From the NCBI GenBank assembly GCA_016218915.1, contig JACRCQ010000021.1, forward strand, positions 62,001 through 126,000: 64,000 nucleotides of DNA, written 5' to 3'. The translations under genes and the position numbers were made by a program. Under the pieces are notes generated by a model that had not been told where the DNA came from, did no database searches, and saw only the letters and a program-made list of their open reading frames with translations. This DNA is from Deltaproteobacteria bacterium. GTDB lineage: Bacteria; Myxococcota_A; Polyangia; Polyangiales; Polyangiaceae. Positions 34,885-44,300 of the stretch are shown in pieces; position 1 is the first letter of the stretch; every line of letters starts with the position of its first letter.

Positions 34885-35661
34885 ATGGGTTGGTCAGCTG
34901 CCATCAGGTTGTTCGGTGTTGCGCTTGCCGCTCTGCTGAGTGCCTGCTCGGCTGCGGCTCCGAATGGTTCCGCCGAGTACAGCGTGGATGGTCTTGGGGA
35001 AGGTGAAGCTGAGGCTCCTGAGGACGCCATCGATACGACCAGCGATGCGATCACCAGCTCGGTCAATTGCGATACGACGACGATGACCGCCTACAAGGCC
35101 GGCTCGCCGTATTCGATCGAGGTCATCACCGTCGGCGGCAAGAAGATCTCGAAGCCGACCGGCCACGCGTTCCTCAAGTGGCAGAAGGCTGCAACAGCGG
35201 CTGGTGTCACGCTCACTCTCTCGAGCGGGTTCCGCACCAAGTCCGAGCAGCAGTACTTCTACAGCTGCTACGTGAACTGCAACTGCAACAGCTGCAACCC
35301 GGCGGACAAGCCCGGCTACTCCAAGCACCAGAGCGGCAATGCCATCGATGTCGGCACCAACAACTGGTCCTGGGTGAAGTCGCACGCTGCTGCCTATGGG
35401 TTCACCGGGATCTCGAGTGAGAAGTGGCACTTCATCTACTACGGCGGCGATCCGGGCGGCCCGTGCGGCTCCGGTGGTGGCGGCGGTACGGATCCGGTGG
35501 AGGATCATCCTTCCTGCTATTCGAGCACGCTCGCCAAGACCATGCCGGACAACGCTTGCGTCCAGAGCAAGAACGACCACCAGTGGTACCAGTGCAAGGA
35601 TGGCGACTGGGTAGACCGCTATTCCGATCCGGAGAAGTGCTCGTCCGAGAACCCGCTCTGA
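34885..35661 (+). CDS. M15-type D-Ala-D-Ala carboxypeptidase-like lipoprotein
   Basis: A 258-residue lipoprotein (lipobox LLSAC at about residues 17-21) with GGGAG-like ribosome site GGGAGAA before the ATG. The zinc peptidase region has LTLSSGFRT, the H148-x6-D155 pair in SKHQSGNAIDVG and H182 in KWHF, as in VanY-type M15 enzymes, which trim peptidoglycan stems or lyse cell walls. Two extra cysteine clusters are inserted (CYVNCNCNSCN) between FRT and H148. A Gly linker leads to a C-terminal Cys-containing module. It could act in wall remodelling or predation. The 267-bp gap upstream holds no gene; a 6-bp inverted repeat (ATCGGA/TCCGAT) is at 34695-34715. Confidence 0.85.
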   Translation: MGWSAAIRLFGVALAALLSACSAAAPNGSAEYSVDGLGEGEAEAPEDAIDTTSDAITSSVNCDTTTMTAYKAGSPYSIEVITVGGKKISKPTGHAFLKWQKAATAAGVTLTLSSGFRTKSEQQYFYSCYVNCNCNSCNPADKPGYSKHQSGNAIDVGTNNWSWVKSHAAAYGFTGISSEKWHFIYYGGDPGGPCGSGGGGGTDPVEDHPSCYSSTLAKTMPDNACVQSKNDHQWYQCKDGDWVDRYSDPEKCSSENPL

Positions 35662-35748
35662 TGACCCATCCGTAGCGCCGTCGGATCTCGACGCTCCGCA
35701 TCCCCATCCCAGAAGTCGGCACAACGAGTGCTAACATGGGTCGTGCCC

Positions 35749-37743
35749 ATGCGTAGATCGCGCTGCTCACTCCTGGTAGCCACCGCAACCCTCGCCCTGG
35801 TTGCCACTGCTTGCGCGTCCGATCCTGCTCCGGATCCCTACCAAGGCGCGGCCGGCGACGCTGGCGTTGCCGATGCGAGTCTCGATCAGGACGCCACGCC
35901 GTCCGATGTGGGCGTGCTCCCAGACACCAGCCACAATGACGGTGCAGCGGTCGACTCCGGACAAGACAGCCCTCCGTGCGACGCAGGTCCTGCGCCCGCG
36001 TTCCTGTCCTGTGGCTCCGGAAAGACGCTCTACCAGGGCCAGTGCCTGTTGCCCTACCAGCCGACGTTGAACGTGTCGGACACGATCGTTGCGCCTGGCG
36101 CCTCGGTGGCAGTCGCCTGGAACGGCGGCGCATACGCAAACACGTGCTCGGTCTCCCCATGGCCGAGCGCGCCCGCTGGGACAGGAGCAGCGACCATCGA
36201 CACGGACACGGCGTTCTCGATGACGTGCATCAACGGCAGCGGAGACTATCTCTCGCCGCAACCCGTGATCCCGGTGCATGTCGAAACCAACCCGGCCCTC
36301 CAGCCTTTCCTCCAGGCCATCAACGCCCTGGGAGTCGCGCGATATGCGGCCTGGTCCAAGTCCTTTGGCATCTGGGAGGTGGAATACGACGGCACCGGTG
36401 CACCGACCGACAACGTGCCCATGGCCTTTGCCTGGGACAACCCGATCGACGACGATGGCCTCGGGGTCTACGCCGCTGGCCGCGGCTTCAGGTTCGACAC
36501 GCCGTCCGTGGGATTCCTCACCGTCGATCGCCATGCAGACCCCGCGGACTGGGGCAAGGGCAGCGTCATCTCCCGTCGCGACGAGTTCCTCGACAGCAGC
36601 TACGGGCTGACCTTGGAGTTCCGTGCGGCGATCTTCCCGGACAGCGGCATCTACGACGGCGTGGACCACGACGCCTTCCGCGTGCACTACCAGATGGAGA
36701 ACGGCGTCGTTCTCGGCCTCTTTCTGTCGCCCACTGCGATCAAGGCAGGAGGCTACGTCCTGCCCACCGCGTCCGTTGCCTTTGACACCACCGCCTTCAA
36801 CACCTATCGCATCGTCCAGGATCCCGGCTCGAGCCATTTCTCCGTGTATGTGAATGACGTGACGACGCCGATCCTCGAGGGCGATGGGACCGACCAGTAC
36901 CCGGTCAGCTCCGTCGTGGACCACGAGCATCCCACCATCATCATCGGTGGCGAAGGTGTCTACCGTGCCCACTTCACGCTCGACTACGTCCGCTACCGCC
37001 GCGGCGCCTATCCGCCCGGCTCTTCGATTCCACCTCCGCTCACCCGAAGCCCGTCCCCGCTCCCTCCGCCGCTTCCTGCCTGCACCTCCGTGGAGTTCCA
37101 TCCTGGATTCGACGGCACCTTGCTGCCGAACGACCCCGGGTCCGTCGTGGAGGGCTACCAGTCCGCTCCGCCGTCCGGGTGGAAGCTGCTGCCGGGTGGC
37201 ATCGTCGAGCTCAACGAGCTGCCCCCATCGGGCAACGTCCAGACCGCCTACGTCTCCGCCATCCCCAATGTGCAGGGCAAGGGTGACATCACCATCGAAG
37301 CCCGCATCCGCGTGATGCCGGACTCCCAGCCGCGCGGCTTTTCGATCGTCCTGTCCGACGACATGGGCACGGTCACGCTCTTTCTTTCCCCGGACCGCGC
37401 AGAGCTGGCGCTTGGGATCAAGAATGTCGGGCTGCGCGACATTGGCATCCAGGCCGCGCCCATGGTGACGACCGACCAGTTCCACCTCTATCGCCTCGTT
37501 CGCCCAGCCAATCAGCTCTACGCGCACCTCTACATCGACGATGACCCAGTCCCCCGCATCGTCGATCAGCACGGCGATGCCTCCATGCGTCTCGGGCTGT
37601 TACCTTCCCCGACAACGGCCTATCTCGAATTCGGCCACATGTTCAATCCCGAATCCGCACCCGGTGTCCCGCTTCTCGGCCACGTGCAGATCGACTTCAT
37701 CCGCTGGTCCCCGACTGCGTACGGACCGTCTGCAATCCCCTGA
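35749..37743 (+). CDS. Two-module lectin-like exported lipoprotein
   Basis: A 664-residue protein with a lipobox (VATACAS) and an Asp/Ala-rich linker with DQDATPSD-type text. Two related beta-rich modules follow, at about residues 250-430 and 490-664. They share LTLEFRAAIFPDS with ITIEARIRVMPDS, LFLSPTAIKAG with LFLSPDRAELA, and FNTYRIVQD...YVND with FHLYRLVRP...YIDD. This pattern fits a concanavalin/LamG-like fold that could bind sugars. A Pro-rich linker (SSIPPPLTRSPSPLPPPLP) joins them. An earlier GTG at 35728 is rejected because MRRSRCSLLVATATLAL is a proper signal start. It converges with the next gene with 9 bp between stops. Confidence 0.8.
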   Translation: MRRSRCSLLVATATLALVATACASDPAPDPYQGAAGDAGVADASLDQDATPSDVGVLPDTSHNDGAAVDSGQDSPPCDAGPAPAFLSCGSGKTLYQGQCLLPYQPTLNVSDTIVAPGASVAVAWNGGAYANTCSVSPWPSAPAGTGAATIDTDTAFSMTCINGSGDYLSPQPVIPVHVETNPALQPFLQAINALGVARYAAWSKSFGIWEVEYDGTGAPTDNVPMAFAWDNPIDDDGLGVYAAGRGFRFDTPSVGFLTVDRHADPADWGKGSVISRRDEFLDSSYGLTLEFRAAIFPDSGIYDGVDHDAFRVHYQMENGVVLGLFLSPTAIKAGGYVLPTASVAFDTTAFNTYRIVQDPGSSHFSVYVNDVTTPILEGDGTDQYPVSSVVDHEHPTIIIGGEGVYRAHFTLDYVRYRRGAYPPGSSIPPPLTRSPSPLPPPLPACTSVEFHPGFDGTLLPNDPGSVVEGYQSAPPSGWKLLPGGIVELNELPPSGNVQTAYVSAIPNVQGKGDITIEARIRVMPDSQPRGFSIVLSDDMGTVTLFLSPDRAELALGIKNVGLRDIGIQAAPMVTTDQFHLYRLVRPANQLYAHLYIDDDPVPRIVDQHGDASMRLGLLPSPTTAYLEFGHMFNPESAPGVPLLGHVQIDFIRWSPTAYGPSAIP

Positions 37744-37752
37744 GCCCCGGCT

Positions 37753-38802
37753 TCACGGCGACAGTTGCACGCGCCACAGCGCCCCTTGCGCTGTGTACAG
37801 CACGGCGTTGCCTGCAACGAAGACCTGCCCCGCAACCTCGTTGACTACTGCGAGGCGTTCCACCTGGCGGACAGGGGCGGTCTTGACCTTGCGATACACG
37901 CCGCACTTGCCCAGGTCGAAGCAGTCGCTCCAATACACGAATCGATCGTCGACCGCAAAGCCGCCCATGATTCTCGAAAGCACCTGCGCATGCCTGCTGC
38001 CACGCTCGGTGGCGACCATGACGTCGTGGCCTGCCCGCCCTGCGCCTGGCGTGTCGAGCACCCCGAAGTACAGCTCGTTCTGCGAGACCAGGAGCCCATA
38101 CAGCTGCGGCTCCAGCGCGCGCCCTGGAGGCGCCAGCTTTGCGATCGGCACCGCTGGACCGCCGATTGCCGGCAATCGCACGATGCTCTCGGCCTGCACC
38201 ACGAACAGGTCTTCGCCCACGCGCCGCACCGGGTGATAGCGGCAGAACAGGGCAGGACACTCGGTCGGGCGCAGGTTCTCATTCAGCACCTTGCTCGCCG
38301 AGCCGTCGAGCGGAATCGCAGCCAGACCGTTGTCCCCCAACGTGTAGAGCGTGTCGCCGCACAGGCTCGAGTGCGCAGCCTCCGGCGTTGTCCCCGCAGG
38401 GCCGCGCAGCGCCTGCCCATGCCCTGATCGGGATTCGAGGTGCGCCTCCACCTTTCCCTTGTCCCAGCACACCCAACGCGCGCCGCCTTCCCCCAGATCA
38501 GCCACGAGGTGGGTGGAGCACGTCGCAAGAACCGACGACTCGCCCTTCGCTGTCACTCGCTCGAGCGCGTCTTCGTCCGGCCTGCGCCGCCGCAAGTACG
38601 CGGTCCCGTCAGGAGCGACCCACATCTCGGAGGCAGCCCGGGTGACACGCTGGGCAGGCAGATCGCGCTTGATCTCCTGCACCCGGTCCGAGACTTCAGG
38701 CGACGCGTCGGGCCGGTCGTTGCGAGCAGAGCCGGATCTGGAGCAGGCAGCCAGCGCCAGAGCGGCCAGAATCGTCAACGATCGAAAGTGAGGCATGGGC
38801 AT
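37753..38802 (-). CDS. Propeller-like lipoprotein, unknown function
   Basis: A 349-residue protein beginning MPMPHFRSLTILAALALAAC, a clean lipoprotein signal; ATGs at 38802 and 38796 are both possible. The mature part has repeated strand-turn text (WVAPDGTAYLRRR, LYTLGDNGLAAIPLDG, LFVVQAESIVRLPA, RFVYWSDCFDLGKCG), which suggests a beta-propeller of about six or seven blades such as NHL or DUF5050-like. Paired cysteines (C...C in FDLGKCG and ECPALFC) would be oxidised outside the membrane. It is divergent from the metallophosphoesterase with a 92-bp shared promoter region. Confidence 0.75.
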   Translation of the reverse strand: MPMPHFRSLTILAALALAACSRSGSARNDRPDASPEVSDRVQEIKRDLPAQRVTRAASEMWVAPDGTAYLRRRRPDEDALERVTAKGESSVLATCSTHLVADLGEGGARWVCWDKGKVEAHLESRSGHGQALRGPAGTTPEAAHSSLCGDTLYTLGDNGLAAIPLDGSASKVLNENLRPTECPALFCRYHPVRRVGEDLFVVQAESIVRLPAIGGPAVPIAKLAPPGRALEPQLYGLLVSQNELYFGVLDTPGAGRAGHDVMVATERGSRHAQVLSRIMGGFAVDDRFVYWSDCFDLGKCGVYRKVKTAPVRQVERLAVVNEVAGQVFVAGNAVLYTAQGALWRVQLSP

Positions 38803-38855
38803 TGTTGCTGTAGACGATGAGCCGTTGTCAGGCAACGGCGCTGGACGAGGAGTAT

Positions 38856-38884
38856 CTGGCATCGCCTTTGGATTCCCCTACACT
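38856..38884 (+). promoter_or_regulatory. Probable promoter of the metallophosphoesterase gene
   Basis: CTGGCA and TACACT lie 17 bases apart. The ATG at 38895 begins 10 bases after the -10 box, and no Shine-Dalgarno is seen, so the leader would be a few bases at most. Confidence 0.45.
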
Positions 38885-38894
38885 GCTACTCTTG

Positions 38895-40703
38895 ATGTCC
38901 TTTCGGCCAGCCTTGCTCATCGCACTCCTCGCGCTCCCCGCCTGCTCCGGCGGCTCGAGCAGCGATGGCCCGCCGGCGGATCAGACCGACGCCGCAGATG
39001 CACAAGACAGCTCGCTGTCGACAGATGGCAACGACGCGGGCGCGCACGAGGCCGATGCCGCGCTGGAAGCCGAGGCGACGACGGACACGTCCCTCGATGC
39101 GGCCGATGGCGACGAGCAAGAGGCACAGGCAGAGGCGTCGACGTTCGAGCTGTGCGGGCTGCTGCAGAATGGCGGCGCAGAGTCCGCCGATCTTGCCCCG
39201 TGGCAGGTCGACGCTGGCTCCTGGAGCGTGGTCGCGAAAGATGCAGATGCGGGCGTGCAGCCGGCTGAAGGGAGCTACTTCTTGTCGGCCGGGACAGAGC
39301 CGGATGCGAGCCTGTGGCAGACCGTCGCGCTCGATACGGTCGCGACCCATCTCGATCAAGGCGGACTGTTCGCTCACCTCACCGTGCAGACCAGGGTGCA
39401 GGCAGACGGCGCCCGCGCCTGGCTCGACCTGGAGGCGTTCGACGCCTCCAAGCAATCCCTTGCGAAAGCGAGCTCTGTGCCCCTGGTCAACGCCTGGTGG
39501 GGCGAGGGCAAGGTCGGCCTCGAGCTTCCGGCAGGCACCCGATCGCTTAGGGTCGGTGTGAGAGTCGATGGTGCAGGGGCACCGGCGCTCGCGCATGTCG
39601 ATGGTGCCGCTCTTTGCCTTGATTCAAAGGCGCCTTCTGCTGAGGAGCAGCTCGTGACAGGACCTACCCTGTCCTGGCCCGTGTCCGATGCAATCACCGT
39701 GTCGTGGGAGCTCGATCAACCTGGACCGGCCTTGAGCGTTGCTTACGGACCCACCCCGGCGCTCGGCGAATCCACGGACGCTTCGGCCCAGGGACACCAC
39801 TACCAGGTGCGCCTTGCAGGGCTCGCGCCGGACACCGACTACTACTATCGGATCCAAGGGCTTCCCTATCCCGGAGAGCTCCACAAGTTCCGTACTGCGC
39901 CGCCATCAGGCCCCGCGCCCAAGCCCTATTCCTTTACGGTGTGGGGCGACAACCAGGATGGCGTAGACGCGTTCCGCGGCATCGCTGCGCAAATGGCCGC
40001 GCTTTCTCCTTCGTTCATGGTTTCCGCCGGGGACCAGGTGCAGGATGGCTCAGAAGCGCACTATCACTCCCAGCTGCTGGCCCCGCTCTCCCCTTGGGCA
40101 GCCTCGATTCCGTTGATCGGGGCGCCAGGCAACCACAACACGAGCGGCGACCTGCTCCTGGCGCAATGGGACCAGCACCTGCCGCAACCCGATCCCAACT
40201 GCTTTGGATTGCGCTACGCGAATCTCTACCTCGTCTCGGTCGACACCAACGCAGCGCTCGCCGTGAGCCTCCCGTGCCTCAACAAGATCTTTGCGAGCAG
40301 CGACTACAAGACCGCAGACCTGAAGGCGGCCGTCCTGCACGAGCCGCCGCGCAACGACTACTGGGCAGGCGGAAGCTTCAAGGGAAACGACTTCGTGCGC
40401 CTGTACCTGGAGCCGCTGTTCGTGGCGAGCGGCATGCAAGTGGTCTTCACAGGGCATGTGCACATGTACTTCTGGGCTCCGCCCGCAGACACGCAGGGCA
40501 TCACCTGGGTGACGACCGGCGGAGGCGGAGGATCCCTGGAGGGGCCTGGCGACAAGACCGCGGACTGGCCTGAGCTCGACAACGGCGTGTTCGTGTTCCG
40601 GCATCACTTCTTGCGCGCCACGGTCCAGGGCAAGTCGATGCAGGTCGATGCCATCGCGGACACAGGCGAAACGCTGCACAGCTTCACGGTCGGCACGCCG
40701 TGA
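38895..40703 (+). CDS. Exported purple-acid-phosphatase-like metallophosphoesterase
   Basis: A 602-residue lipoprotein (lipobox ALPACSG). An acidic linker and a carbohydrate-binding-like beta domain lead to a fibronectin-type region (YGPTPALGEST, LAPDTDYYYRIQG) like the N-terminal domain of purple acid phosphatases. The catalytic motifs follow in order: WGDNQDG, SAGDQVQDG, APGNHNTSG and FTGHVHMYF, so a dinuclear metal site is expected. Substrate would be a phosphoester outside the cytoplasmic membrane. The first ATG at 38817 is not used here because MSFRPALLIALLALPAC is the signal start. Confidence 0.88.
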   Translation: MSFRPALLIALLALPACSGGSSSDGPPADQTDAADAQDSSLSTDGNDAGAHEADAALEAEATTDTSLDAADGDEQEAQAEASTFELCGLLQNGGAESADLAPWQVDAGSWSVVAKDADAGVQPAEGSYFLSAGTEPDASLWQTVALDTVATHLDQGGLFAHLTVQTRVQADGARAWLDLEAFDASKQSLAKASSVPLVNAWWGEGKVGLELPAGTRSLRVGVRVDGAGAPALAHVDGAALCLDSKAPSAEEQLVTGPTLSWPVSDAITVSWELDQPGPALSVAYGPTPALGESTDASAQGHHYQVRLAGLAPDTDYYYRIQGLPYPGELHKFRTAPPSGPAPKPYSFTVWGDNQDGVDAFRGIAAQMAALSPSFMVSAGDQVQDGSEAHYHSQLLAPLSPWAASIPLIGAPGNHNTSGDLLLAQWDQHLPQPDPNCFGLRYANLYLVSVDTNAALAVSLPCLNKIFASSDYKTADLKAAVLHEPPRNDYWAGGSFKGNDFVRLYLEPLFVASGMQVVFTGHVHMYFWAPPADTQGITWVTTGGGGGSLEGPGDKTADWPELDNGVFVFRHHFLRATVQGKSMQVDAIADTGETLHSFTVGTP

Positions 40704-40739
40704 GGTGCGCCTTCGACTTCAGTGCTATGTAGCCACGCA

Positions 40740-41330
40740 ATGAAGATCGATTCCCTGGAGATCGCCGTGGCCATCGGCGCTGCGAGCATCGTCGGATGGC
40801 TCGTCATGCGCGCGCTCGCTGCACGCCCCAGGATCTCCAGACGCGAGATCGTTCCGATTCCCGAAGCGAAAGCAGGAGAGAGAGCTGTGATCGCTGGCAC
40901 GGCCCAGGCCGCGGAGCAGCCTGCCAAGGCGCTGATCTCGGGCGAAACATGCGTGCTCTACCGCGTCGAAGTGCAGCACTTCGTGCACCGCGACGACTAC
41001 GAAGCCTGGGATCCCATGCTCGACGACGAAAGCCGAACCGACTTCGTCGTGTCGGATTCGACCGGCAAGGCCACGGTGCGCGGCGGTGTCGCTACGCTGT
41101 TGGCGCCCGCCTCGCTGGCCTGGAATCAGGCGCAAGAGGGCTCGCCGGTCCTGGACCTGGTCGCTTCCCGAGGCGAGAGCACGGTCCAGAAGATCCGATG
41201 GCGCGAGTGCGTGGTCCGCGCTGGAGATCCGGTGCGCGTTCGCGGAATGGTGCGTCGCGACAACTCGTTCGGCAACGAGATCGTCATCGATGCACCGGAT
41301 GAAGGCTGGGTTGAGATCGAGCCGGGCTGA
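40740..41330 (+). CDS. Membrane-anchored GIDE-like domain protein
   Basis: A 196-residue protein with one N-terminal helix (IAVAIGAASIVGWLVMRAL), then a soluble domain with VIAGTAQAAEQPAKALISGE and VLYRVEVQHFV, a layout seen in the GIDE/MULAN membrane region without a RING. The C-terminal part has GDPVRVRGMVRR, an OB-like strand set. Its function in bacteria is unknown. It lies 36 bp after the phosphoesterase and converges with the YgfK-like gene with 8 bp between stops. Confidence 0.7.
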   Translation: MKIDSLEIAVAIGAASIVGWLVMRALAARPRISRREIVPIPEAKAGERAVIAGTAQAAEQPAKALISGETCVLYRVEVQHFVHRDDYEAWDPMLDDESRTDFVVSDSTGKATVRGGVATLLAPASLAWNQAQEGSPVLDLVASRGESTVQKIRWRECVVRAGDPVRVRGMVRRDNSFGNEIVIDAPDEGWVEIEPG

Positions 41331-41338
41331 GAGCCGGC

Positions 41339-44300
41339 CTAGGGCAGGATGTCAGCGGCGTGGAGCAGGGGCAGCAGCGACACGAGCTGCCGCAGGTCGA
41401 AGCGCTCCCCTTCACGACCAGGCTTGGCAAGGCTCGCACCCTGGAAGCTGCCGTTCGATGCGCTCCACTTCGCCGTGAGCTGGTCGGTGCGCACCTCGAA
41501 GTCGTCGCCGCTGCGCGACACCTTGTAGACCGCACCCGCGATCCGCGCCACCAGCGAAGGCGTCTGACGCGTTCCGTCGAACACGAATGCATCATACGGC
41601 GCCTTGTCGAACCCTTCGCGATCCAGATGCAACCTCGGCTTGTCGCGGTAGGGCGCCCCTGCGGTGGGACAGAACGTGGTGCAGTTTCCGCACTCGTTGC
41701 AGAAGTCCGCCACGTTGATGATCTGGATCGGCTGCCGCAACCTGAATCGATCGTCTGAATCCGTCTCCAGCCGCCCGTCTCGCACCACCAGACTCGGAAG
41801 CTGGAGCGTCATCAGCGGCGTGAACCAGGCCTGGTTCGCCCGGTTCGGGCACACGGTCACGCACAGAGAGCATACCTCGTCGCAGTCGAGGCACCGGTTC
41901 GCCTCCGCTACCGCAAGCTCTGCAGTCAGCGTCGGCGCCACCTCCTCGAAGCTCCCCCGCTTGTCCAGGGCAAGCACGGGAAACGCTGCGGGCAGCACCT
42001 TGCGCGACTTCTTGTCGAGCGCCGCAGCCGGCGCGATCTGCTTGTCCAGAACAGGCTCGCCCGGCAGCGCGAGCCCTTGCGCCCGCGCGATCGACGCGGC
42101 GATCGTCCGCCCGTCCGCAATCGCCTTGATCACCGTCGCAGGCCCCCGTGACACGTCACCGCCCGCCCAGATCCCGGGAATCGACGTCTGGCCGTTCGCA
42201 TCCACCCGCAGCGTCCCGTCGCGCAAACGCTCCACCTCGATCCCGTCCAGGCAGTCGAGCTGCGACTCCTGGCTGATCGCCACCAGGATGCTGTCGCACG
42301 CGATCGTCTCGATCGCACCATCGATCGGCACCGGTCGTGGTCGCCCGGACACGTCCCGCTCACCGAGCTTCATCTTGTTGCATACCAGCCCGGTCACCCG
42401 GCCTTGCCCGTCCCTCGCGACCTCCACAGGCGCCAGCAGATCGCGAATCTCGATCCCTTCATGCACGCACTCCTCGATCTCGTCCGGATCTGCAGGCATG
42501 TGCTCGCGCAGTCTGCGGTACACGACCGTGACCGCTCCGCTCCCAGCGAGCCGACGAGCCGTGCGCGCGGCATCCATGGCCGAGTTGCCGCCGCCTACCA
42601 CCAGAACGCGCGAGCCGATCTCGACGCGCTCGTGGCTGCGGACCGCGTCGAGGAACTCCAGGCTGTCGAACACGCCCTTGGCGTCCTCACCCGGGATCTC
42701 GAGCTTGCGTCCTGTCTGCGCACCCACCGCAACCACGAAGTTGGAGAAGCCCTGCCCGCGAAGCTCGCGCACGGTCACCCGCTTGCCGAGATGCACCTCG
42801 GCGCCCAGCGCCTGCACGCGATCCACGTCGACCCGGATCGCGCCAGCGCCCAGCCGGTACTCTGGGATCACGCGGTTCGCCATGCCGCCCGCATCCTTGC
42901 GCGCATCGAACACGGCGACCGGCATCCCTGCCAGGCGCAGGTAGTACGCGGCTGAAAGGCCAGCGGGCCCAGCCCCGATGATCGCGGTGCGAGGCATGCC
43001 AGGTTGCTCCACCACCGGAGGAATCGATCGCGAGCCCGCGTTCGCAGCCGCGAAGCGCTTGATCTCCCGGATCGCGAGAGGGGCGTCGTAGTGGTTGCGT
43101 ATGCAGCGCTCGGTGCAGGGGTGGTCGCACACGCGTCCTGTCACCGATGGCATCGGGTTGGTGCACAGGATGACCTCGAGCGCAGCCGCAGGCCGCTCGT
43201 TTGCCACCAGGTGCAGGTAGTCCGGGATGTTCTGGTGCGCAGGACACGCTTCCTGACACGGCGCTGCAATGCAATCGTAGGCCCCGAGCTTGCGCGTCCC
43301 CTTGGGAACCGATCGCCTCGAGGCCTTCGCGTAGCGCCCTTCCTCCAGCACCGCCGCAGCATGCTCCGCGAGATTCTTGCGAGCTTGCGCCCCTACGTCC
43401 GCGCCCTGCCCAGGCGCGATGAACGCGTCGAGGCTGCCCGCGCCCTTGCGCGTCATCTCCGCCTGAAGGTTCTGCACGTACTGCTGCAATCGCCCGTAGC
43501 CGCCTGGCTTGAGAAGGTCCGTGCACACCGTGACCGGCGCCATGCCGTCCGCGATCAGCCGCGAGAAGTTCAACGCATCGGCTCCGCCGCAGAAAGAAAG
43601 CGGCACGCTTCCGTCCAACGCCTCGGTCACCAGATGCGCAAGCGTCACCGTCAGCGGGTGCAGCGCGCGCCCGGACATGTACATCATCTTCTCGTTGGCC
43701 GGGAACACCGGACGGTGGTTGACCACCTCGAGCGTGTTCGACAGCTTGACTCCGAACGTGGCGCCGCACTTGTTCGCCGCATCGCGAAGGTTGGCCACCA
43801 TCTCGATTGCGTCCTCGAAGCGCGGATCATGCTCGAACGCCGCATCCGGCACGGTGATGTCGAAGCCATTGCGCTGGTTGAGGATGCCGCGCAAGCGCTC
43901 TGCGCCCAGCAGCGTGGGATTGAGCTTCACCCAGGTGTGCAGCCCCAGCTCCTCCAGCAGGTAGCGCGCGATCCGCTCGATCTCCTTGGGCGGACAGCCG
44001 TGCATGGTCGAGAGCGTGACGTGGTTGGTCATCTCGGCCGGGATCTTCAGGTCTCGCACCTTGGGATGGACGCGAGCGACCTCTTGCACCGCCTTTTCGA
44101 GCTCCTGGGGCGCAGACCGCATCCGGCTCACGAACTTCTGCACCTTCTCGGTCTGGATTCCCTTGAGATCGTAGCCGACGCTCATGTTGAAGAGCGTGGC
44201 AGGCCCAGGACGTCCCAGCCTGTCGGCCAGCGCGTGCAGCAGCACCCACGCCTTGAGGTACTCGTCGAACGACTGCTCGAGCGACAGCTCCTGCGACCAC

